8,348 bases of DNA from positions 1 to 8,348 of the forward strand of contig PCDB01000033.1 of the NCBI GenBank assembly GCA_002591625.1, given 5' to 3'. Within the stretch, counting starts at the first letter, position 1; each line of letters begins with the position of its first letter. A model generated the notes under the pieces. It did no database searches. It was given only the letters and a program-made list of their open reading frames with translations, and had not been told where the DNA came from. The stretch is from Porticoccaceae bacterium. Lineage in GTDB: Bacteria; Pseudomonadota; Gammaproteobacteria; Pseudomonadales; Porticoccaceae. This document shows positions 1 to 8,200 of this stretch, in pieces. The position numbers and the translations under genes are program-made.

Positions 1-512
1 CAGCATTAAAAAATGAAAATCCAAAAAACCCGCGCACAATGACTGAACAGACGCAAGATGCGGCGTCGGGGTGCGATGCGTATCCACCATTTATGCACTG
101 GATCAGGCATTGTGACGCTTTCCCAGATTTTGATCTTGGTGATATCATTTCGCACTGGGTAGACAAATGTTCTGCAGAAGAGAAGCGGGCTTACTCAGCA
201 CCGTTTCCAAGCGAAGAATTCATGCAAGGCGCGCGGGAATTCCCTAGTTTGATTCCTCTTTTCCCAGACGATCCGGCTCTGTCTGATAATCGAGCGGCAT
301 GGGAGAAACTGCGCACATTCAAAAAACCATTCCTAACTGCTTACAGCGATTCAGAATCACAAGCTTCTGCAATTCAGTTTCAACACGAAATTCCGGGAGC
401 TCAAGATCAGAAACACGTTGTGATCAAGGGGGTAAAACATTTCCTACAAAATGACACAGGATACGAACTCGCGCAGGTAGTTTTAGCTTTCATAAGAGCG
501 AATAAGCCATAA
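1..512 (+). CDS. haloalkane dehalogenase-like alpha/beta hydrolase, C-terminal part (5' partial or truncated)
   Basis: This protein matches the C-terminal half of haloalkane dehalogenases of the DhlA-like subfamily, which hydrolyse carbon-halogen bonds in the cytoplasm. Numbering from the ATG at base 39, recognisable family blocks are PDFDLG (30-34 region), YSAPFPSE (52-59), GAREFP, PDDPA, NRAAWE, KPFLTAYSD (96-104) and KHFLQND (133-139). Asp104 fits the catalytic acid and His134 the catalytic base. The nucleophilic Asp and the first halide-binding Trp, which belong to the N-terminal half, are absent. Family members are about 300 residues; only 157 follow the first ATG. The frame is open to the left edge (no stop from base 3), so the gene probably continues outside the window and base 39 may be an internal Met. 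However, bases 1-38 are A-rich, lack a ribosome-binding site, and their translation does not resemble the family, so a truncated remnant starting at 39 is possible. The loop after the catalytic acid (SDSESQAS) also departs from the usual DPIT-type sequence. It converges with rarA. Confidence 0.72.
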   Translation, partial: ALKNENPKNPRTMTEQTQDAASGCDAYPPFMHWIRHCDAFPDFDLGDIISHWVDKCSAEEKRAYSAPFPSEEFMQGAREFPSLIPLFPDDPALSDNRAAWEKLRTFKKPFLTAYSDSESQASAIQFQHEIPGAQDQKHVVIKGVKHFLQNDTGYELAQVVLAFIRANKP

Positions 513-567
513 ATCAAATCCGCTAATGGTTGTCACAAAGAGCGTTACTGCGCTAGAAACTACGAAT

Positions 568-1896
568 TTATTCATCTTTAGCCTGATCATCCTTAGCACG
601 CAAATAGTCAAGTTTTTCACCAATCTTTTTTTCTAGGCCTTGATCGGTTGGAAAATAATATTTCCTTCCAACTAACTCATCTGGCAAGTAGCATTCCCCC
701 GCCGCATAGGCGTCCTTTTCATTGTGCGCATATCGATAATCTTTACCATAATCAAGTTTTTGCATAAGCGGCGTAGGAGCGTTGCGCAAATTTTTCGGCA
801 CCTCATAACTGGGTAGTGAACGAATATCCTTCATAGCAGCGTTAAAAGCACTATAACTCGCGTTGCTTTTGGCAGCCACTGCAAGAAAGATCGTCGCCTG
901 TGCCAACGCCAACTCTCCCTCGGGACTCCCAATACGAATTTGAGCATCCCACGCATTCATGGCTATTTGCAACGCTCTTGGGTCCGCATTCCCTATATCC
1001 TCACTTGCCATCCTAACTAGCCGACGAGCTATGTACATGGGATCACAACCTCCATCCAGCATTCGGCAAAGCCAGTATAGTTCTGCATCAGGCGATGACC
1101 CTCGAACCGATTTATGAAGGGCTGATATCTGATCAAAAAAATATTCCCCACCCTTGTCGAAACGACGTGCGCCCTCAACCAGAACTTGTTCGACGGTCTT
1201 TTTATCAATGGCTCTCAGACTTTTCTGATCTATCACCAAGTCACTTGCAATCTCTAAAAGGTTGAGCGCTCGCCTTGCGTCGCCGTCGGCAGCCGACGCC
1301 AAGAGCTGCCTAGCTTGCTCATCCAACTGCAAGCTATGTCGACCCAATCCAACTTTTTTGTCTGTCATTGCTTTAACAAGAACAGTTTCGATATCTCCTT
1401 GGTTAAGACTTTTCAGCACGTAAACACGACATCGAGACAATAATGCATTGTTCAGTTCAAAAGACGGGTTCTCCGTCGTGGCGCCCACAAAAACCAATGT
1501 GCCATCTTCGACATAAGGCAGAAAAGCATCCTGCTGGGATTTATTAAAGCGATGAACCTCATCGACGAATAACACAGTTTGTTTAGCTTGAAGATCGCGC
1601 TGCTCTTTGGCATTTGCGATGGCAGCACGGATCTCTTTAACTCCTGATAATACGGCAGATATGTTCTCAAAGTTAGCATCGGTTGAGCGGGCTATGAGTC
1701 TTGCAAGAGTCGTTTTTCCCACGCCGGGGGGACCCCACAAGATCATCGAATGCAAAGCACCACTGTCGATGGCTTCCCTGAGCGGGTTGCCCCGACCGAC
1801 GAGGTGCTCCTGCCCAACAACACTATCCAAGTCGGTCGGCCGCATTCGAGCTGCAAGAGGACGAAAGAGGTCTTTTTTAAAAAGATCATCGGACAT
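568..1896 (-). CDS. rarA: replication-associated recombination protein A (RarA/MgsA), AAA+ ATPase
   Basis: RarA is a cytoplasmic clamp-loader-like AAA+ ATPase that acts at stalled replication forks and single-strand gaps, working with SSB and recombination proteins (family knowledge). At 442 residues it has normal family length and appears intact. Visible motifs are Walker A GPPGVGKTT (55-63), Walker B LFVDEVHRF (109-117, Asp112/Glu113), sensor 1 in GATTENPSF (138-146, Asn143), an arginine-finger segment LLSRCR (152-157), and sensor 2 GDARRALN (205-212). The C-terminal signature GLEKKIGEKL (420-429) is also present and closes the family's tetramerisation/C-terminal domain. The start is supported because the N-terminal FRPLAARMRP segment lies just after Met1. 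I see no Shine-Dalgarno sequence before the ATG. It begins 28 bases after the receiver gene on the same strand, so read-through transcription from the kinase operon is likely, although a promoter inside the receiver gene cannot be excluded. Confidence 0.97.
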   Translation of the reverse strand: MSDDLFKKDLFRPLAARMRPTDLDSVVGQEHLVGRGNPLREAIDSGALHSMILWGPPGVGKTTLARLIARSTDANFENISAVLSGVKEIRAAIANAKEQRDLQAKQTVLFVDEVHRFNKSQQDAFLPYVEDGTLVFVGATTENPSFELNNALLSRCRVYVLKSLNQGDIETVLVKAMTDKKVGLGRHSLQLDEQARQLLASAADGDARRALNLLEIASDLVIDQKSLRAIDKKTVEQVLVEGARRFDKGGEYFFDQISALHKSVRGSSPDAELYWLCRMLDGGCDPMYIARRLVRMASEDIGNADPRALQIAMNAWDAQIRIGSPEGELALAQATIFLAVAAKSNASYSAFNAAMKDIRSLPSYEVPKNLRNAPTPLMQKLDYGKDYRYAHNEKDAYAAGECYLPDELVGRKYYFPTDQGLEKKIGEKLDYLRAKDDQAKDE

Positions 1897-1924
1897 GATT
1901 TAGCAATAATGTTGTTATTTCGGG

Positions 1925-2284
1925 TTAAAGAAATCTATTCATCTTATCCAGTAACCTTTTGAGATCTACTGGTTTGGTATCATAATCATCCGCCCCGGCA
2001 GCAAGCGCCGATTGCTTGTGCTCTTCCATTGCATTAGCAGACAAGACAATAATAGGAATTGATTGGGTTCGCGCATCCGTTTTGATCAGTCTAGTCGCCT
2101 CCCAACCATCCATGATAGGAAGACTGAGGTCCATAAGAATCAAATCAGGCTTCTCAGCAAGTGAAAGTTCAACGCCGATCTTCCCATTCTCTGCTATCAA
2201 CACCTCAAACCCTTTTTTGGTCAATCGTCTCTGGAGCATGTAGATGTTGTCTTCATTATCTTCCACATAAAGAATTTTTGGCAT
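1925..2284 (-). CDS. single-domain response regulator (DivK/CheY-like receiver)
   Basis: This 119-residue protein is a lone receiver domain with no DNA-binding or enzymatic output domain. The phosphorylation site is complete: acidic pair Glu8/Asp9 in YVEDNEDN, phospho-acceptor Asp52 in LILMDLSLP, Ser82 in VLSAN at the usual Thr/Ser position, and Lys104 in the DYDTKP motif. The MDGWEATR and DYDTKPVD segments resemble the DivK-like receivers that commonly sit beside multi-domain hybrid kinases. It starts 4 bases after the kinase stop, with a strong AAGGAG ribosome-binding site lying inside the last codons of the kinase, so translation is probably coupled. It most likely receives phosphate in a relay with the kinase, or relays it on through protein-protein contacts. 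The gene is not divK itself on this evidence; the partner and output are unknown. Confidence 0.95.
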   Translation of the reverse strand: MPKILYVEDNEDNIYMLQRRLTKKGFEVLIAENGKIGVELSLAEKPDLILMDLSLPIMDGWEATRLIKTDARTQSIPIIVLSANAMEEHKQSALAAGADDYDTKPVDLKRLLDKMNRFL

Positions 2285-2288
2285 TAAA

Positions 2289-5200
2289 TTATTCTCCTTT
2301 AGATTTAGAGGAAATCAAATTGGTTATCTCTCGCAAAATCTGATCCTGCTCCAGTCCACTCTTTTGAATTATATTTTCCACACTGCCTAGAAGACGCTTG
2401 TGATCACTTTTCGACAAATCAGCAGCAGTGACAACAAGAATTGGTATAGTTTTAAAGCTCTCTACCTCCTTGATAAGTGTCAGAAATTCAAAACCGTCCA
2501 TAACGGGCATCATCAAGTCTAATAGGATCAAGTCTGGCAGTCTTTCTGCAGCCTCAAGATATTCAAGCGCTTCCTTCCCGTTAACTGTTTCGTTGACTTG
2601 ACACTCCTCTGACCTCAGCAGGCGTTGAATGAACATTCTGGAATCCGGATCATCCTCAACAACCAGCACGGACTTACCTGGGCCACTGCCAACCAGACGT
2701 CTAAGAGCCGAGACTAGCTTGTCTCTGTCTATGGGTTTGGAAACATAATCGTTTGCACCCAGGGCCAATCCCTGCTTTTGCTCATCCAGAATCGACGCCA
2801 TTACTACTGGTATGTCTGCTGTAACTGAATCCGCCTTCAAGGTCCTCAAGACCGACCAGCCATCCATTTCAGGCATCAGTATGTCCAGTGTAATTACTGC
2901 TGGAGACTCCGTGCGCGCTAACTCAATACCTTTTTTTCCTGAATCGGCTAGAATGACTTCGAAACCCTCCCCCCCAAGGTGTTGTTTCATCATGTCCAAG
3001 ACAATCGGATCATCATCAATGACAAGAACTTTCGCCGTTCCGCTGAGATTGCTAGTAGGAAGTTTTTCTTGGTTGGATATTTTTGTGGGTTTTGGAGTGG
3101 TGAAATCATCCTTTTGTATCTCAACAACTGTCGGAAGCGAGGCGGTAAATGTGGATCCATTTCCAAGTTCACTTACCACCGTCAACTCACCGCCCATCGC
3201 CTCAGCGAGTTGCTTCGAGATCGCCAAACCAAGACCAGTACCTCCATACTTTCTGGTGGTAGAGCTGTCGGCCTGAACAAAAGAAGAGAATAATTTTTCA
3301 GTCTGTTCTGGCGACATACCAATTCCCGAGTCGATGACTTTTATGTCGACAAACTCATCATCACCCACTTTCCTTAGGGTTGCATCAATCGATACAGAGC
3401 CGTTCTCTGTAAATTTGCATGCATTGGCCACGAGGTTAAAAATAATCTGGCGAACTCGCGTTTCATCGGACCGAATCGTTCCTAAGTCCTGTGAGCAAGT
3501 CAAATCCAGCGAATTTCGATTTGAGTCAGCCAATTGTTGGGTTGTAGCAACCACTTCGCCTATGAGCTTTTCAACCGAAAACTCTTCAATATTGAAATCA
3601 ATTTTGCCTGCCTCAATTTTGGAGACATCAAGAACATCATTTATTAGCGCAAGCAGATGCTTACCCGCAGTGTGAATGCGTTCCAGAGGCTCTTGGTACT
3701 CATCCATTCCATCATCTTCAGCATCTTCCTTTAACAGCTCTGCCAAGCCTATGACTGCATTAAGCGGCGTTCTCAACTCGTGACTCATGTTTGCAACGAA
3801 TAAACTTTTAGTTTCACTGGCCTTATTTGCTTCATCTCTGGCGTTGGCTAGCTCATCAACTAGAACTCCCAGCTCATTCTCCCGCTTCTTCAAATCACTG
3901 ACATCGGTCATGAATGTTATAGAACCTCCGTCGGGCAGTTTTGTGTTGAAAGCATTAAAAAACCTACCGTCGCCTAGACGTGCTTGCTGTGATTCCGAAG
4001 AACCGGAGATTTTGTTCCGATTTTCGATGATCTGATCAATAAACTCATCGGTGATGGCTTCTTCAGAAACATATAAACCCTTCTCATATGCCTCGCGTGC
4101 ATAAGTGCGAAGATCTATACCTCGCTCAAAACGAACGTCAAAACCACGATGTAATTCTTTGAAGGCATTATTGAAATTTACCAATCTGTCCTCTCCGTCC
4201 CAAAGTGCCATCGGTTCAGGTATACTCTCAATCGCCTTTAAAAGTCTCTCTCTCTCAAGTTCTTGACTCCTCTCGTTCGAGACATCGCGGATGCTTGTAA
4301 TCCATCCACCATCGCGCAAAAGTTTGTCAATGATATCGTAGTGTTTATTCAAGATTGGATTAAAGCTCGAGCGTGGTTTGCCAGATGAGGTTTTGATCAA
4401 TTCCAAATTTTGATTTATGTATTCTTCACGGTCTAAGCCATCTGGTATGTATCCGGTCCTAACTTGATCATCATAATAATTCCCCATAAGCTCACCAAAA
4501 GTCATTCCGAGCGAAAACTCACGGCCTTGAGTCTCACCATGCTCCTTAACCATAGCTTCGTTTACCGCCACTAATCGTTCGTTTTCGTCCCAAACCAAAA
4601 TAGCGTCGCTCATCTCATTGATAGCCTGGACCATCCTCTCTCGCTCTATCTCCTGTTTCTTGGCGTCTGTAACATCTCTTAGACCCTGAACTAAAACGCC
4701 ATCAGGAAGTCGGGTATTGTTTACCTCGAGATATTTATCAAGAATCGGGTTCTCAATTATGAAAGCATCCGAGCTGGCATTATGATTTTCGGCTCCTTTT
4801 GCAATAAACCCTTCGCGATCAAGTCCATCGGTCAGCTGCAGAAGCTCGGTAGGGCGGTCTCTATACCTCCGTTCCAATTCGTCATAAAATTCTGACCAAA
4901 CTTCAGATAACGTCATACCTAACTTGAGAGGGATGCCTGATTCGGCATTCCATTTCTCGCAGGTCTCGTTAAAAAGCAGTAATCTATTATCATCATCCCA
5001 AATCATAAGACCATCACGCATCTTATTGATAGAATTAAACATTCTGTCTCTCTCCAGTTCCTGCTCTTTAAAGTCTGTGACGTCTCGAAACACAATCATA
5101 AAACTGCCATCAGCAAAAACTGAAGTGGCAGGTTGAATGTATTTGTTAATAGCTGGATTATATTCAGGCTCCTGGAGGCTAATGCTCTTAAATTTTTCTA

Positions 5201-8200
5201 TTGTTGACGAAACATATTCCTCTCTACTGAGGGAACCAATAACCTCGTCAGCCGATGAAACTTCGTAATATTCCTCCAACACCTCAGAAAATCTCTTACC
5301 CGTCCAAACTTTCTTCCCAGTGCCATCCTCATGAAAAGCTTGGAAACGTTTGTTGAATGCAAAAACCTCATCGTTTTCATCACAAACCAAGATACCATCC
5401 TGCATCCCATCAATTGCCTGCAACAGCCTATCCTTTGCAGTTTCCTGTTTCCTTGACTCAGTAATATCCCGAAGTGTTGCGACCAGAACACCGTCCGGCA
5501 AACGAGTGTTTTTTACTTCCAGAAATAGATCTAGAGCGGGATTGTCAATAATGTAAGCCTCTGAGTGCTGATACTTTGCTACAGCCTGTTCGATAAATTC
5601 ACTCTTGTTGAGACCATCGGTAAATGCACTAAATTCGCCCGGAGAATCGCTATATTTTCGCTTGATTGTCTCATAGAAATCTGACCATATTTGCTCGAGA
5701 GATGAACCAATCTCGATAGGCAGTCCCATCGCTGAGTACCAACCCCTGACTGCATCGTTAAAAAACAAGAGTTCATTCTTTTCGCTCCAAAGCATCAAAC
5801 CATCCCTCATCTGGTTAAAGGACTGGAGCAATCTATCCCGCTCGGCCTGCTGTTTTTTTTCAACTGTCACATCTCTAAAGACTGTGACGAAGCTGTTATC
5901 TGGCAGAACGGTATCCTTGGCCTCAAACTGAATGTCTAGCATGGGGTTGAAGACAGGCCTTATCTGGCCGCTACCCGATCGGAATTCTTTTATCAATTTT
6001 GCAACATAATCTTCTCTTTTGAGTCCATCGGGCTTATACCCTTCCTCTAATTGCAGGTCATAGAACTCACCCATTAAATCATCAAGTGTTAATCCAATGA
6101 CGAGTTGCTTGCCAAAATCAGCTTTATGAATTTGAGACATTGCTCTATTGAAAGCAACCAACTCATTCTTGTCATCAAAGACCCAGATGGGATCATCCAG
6201 ATATTCGATTGCGTTCTGCAACCGCTGGCCTTCAATTTCTTGTTTTTTCTGCTGCGTTATATCTCGTACGACTTGAATCCAACCGCCATCTGGGAGAGTT
6301 GTGTCCTTAGATTCGAAATACTTGCTCTGAATTGGATTATAAAAGATATTCGCCACGCCACGATTTGTCTTGTGTTTCTGAATTTCATTTTTGATATAGT
6401 CTGATTTTTCAAGCCCACCCAGAGTTTTCTTTAGCGCCTCTGGATCACTTTCATAGCGTTGCTCTAGATTCTCATATAACTCACCCATGAGGATTTTTTG
6501 AGTCATCCCCAGTCTTAAGTGACTTCCCCAATCCTCGTCATTCCATTTTTGTGCTGCGACGTTAAATGCCACAAGCGTATCCTTATCATCCCAAACAAGA
6601 ACAGCATCATGCATCTGATCGATTGCCTGACGCATGCGATCACGTTCTAGTTCCTGTTTTTTCTCCTCCGAGACATCTCTGAAAACCGTTATCACGCCGT
6701 CATCAGGCAGAATGGTGTCTGTCGAAACGAAATATTTATCCAGTTTTCCATTATAGACTGCGCGCGTCTGAGTGGACTTTAATCTATGTACTTGTGATGT
6801 TTCTCGAATATAAGACTCTCTATCCATAGAGTCCTTTATTATGTTTGGATCTCCAGCTCGTTGATCATATAAACTACCCTGAAGTTCGATATGTGTCATA
6901 CCCAATCGCAGTTGCACCCCAGTCGTCGCTGCGTAAGACTCTGAGGCTGCCTCATTAAACGCAAAAAGGTTATCCCTATCATCCCAAACCATTACACCAT
7001 CTTTCATTTTGTCGATTGCATTCACCAAGCGCTCTTGATCCATCTGTTGCCGCTTTTCGGTAGTAACATCTCGAAAGATCGATACCAACCCCCCATCTGG
7101 CAGCGGTGTATCAGATGCCTCGAAGTATTTATCTAGGCTAGGATTAAAGTTTGTGCTGGTTCCACCTTTTTTTTGCCTAGTTGTCTCGCTTGCTATCCAT
7201 TCTGATTTGTCCAACCCACGCGTAAATTCAATGAAAGAGTCTTCGGAATCGACATATTGACTCTTGAAGTGGTCGTAAAGCACTGACAATTGATCCTTCA
7301 TTTTCATACCAACATGCATTTCGAAACCTACGTCGAGACCATTCCTATATGCCGTTTCATTAAAAGCGACAAGCTGATCACTATCGTCCCAAATCATTAT
7401 GGGATCCTGCATTTTATCTATCGCGTTTACCAGACGATCTCTCTCCACTTCTTGTTTCTTTTCTTCGGTCACATCACGCATGATGGAAATCAAACTACCG
7501 TCTTGCAGCAGCGTGTCGTGACCTTCGATAAACGAATCTGTGGCCGGATTGTGTATCACCCTTTTTTTTCCGCTTTCTGATCTTCGTTTTTTGGCCTCGG
7601 CCTTTGCATTTGTTATAAACCTTTCTGCATCAACGGAGGAGAAACCTTCTTTATGGTCTCTGACATGCCTAAAGCCCATAGCTTGCATATCGCTATAACT
7701 CATCCCAAGATGCATGCTAATGCCAAACTTGGACATTAGTCTTTGGGCTGACGAGTTGAAGACAGACAAGTGATCATCTGGATCCCAAACAAAAACAGCT
7801 TCATTGGTTCCTTCAATTGCTTTGGAGAGAGTGTCTCTTTGACGATCATTTTTCTTCTCTTTCGAAACATCCCTGCGAAAGGACATGAGTCCTCCCGCAG
7901 GCAATAGCGTGTCAATCGCCTCAATATATTGGCCTGTGGCTTCAACGTGAATGATCCGAGGCAACCCATCCTGAGATTTATGTAAATCCATTTCAGCACG
8001 AATAAACTGTTCCCTGGTCAATCCGTTTCGGCTCTTTGCAAGCTCTTTGGGCCTGCCCTTAAATTGTTGCTCCGCAAAGTCGGCATAGAATTCGAAGAGA
8101 TCTCGCATATTCATTCCGGGGCGCACTTCGAAGCCCATTTGAGCATGCGATTTTTTTGCCCTATCATTAAAAGATGCTAAATCATCATTCTCATCCCACA

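Noticed and set aside
513..567. Possible hairpin AGCG-TTACTG-CGCT (541-554) as a terminator between the convergent genes
   Set aside because: The stem is only four base pairs and no T run follows on either strand, so it is not a credible intrinsic terminator.
1607..1962. Plus-strand open frames opposite the rarA 5' end
   Set aside because: These are antisense to the Walker A/B region of rarA and lack a ribosome-binding site or domain similarity.
5853..7569. Three runs of eight A (sense strand) in the kinase, at 5853-5860, 7167-7174 and 7562-7569, as phase-variation or frameshift sites
   Set aside because: They encode ordinary Lys codons in charged segments, the frame is intact through all of them, and no alternative product or stimulatory structure is evident. 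A8 tracts are expected by chance in a Lys-rich gene.
2812..7580. Plus-strand open frames opposite the kinase (for example 2812-3276, 3334-3675, 6105-6404, 7290-7580)
   Set aside because: They lie wholly antisense to well-supported coding sequence, show no recognisable domain and have Ser/Leu/Ile-rich shadow composition.
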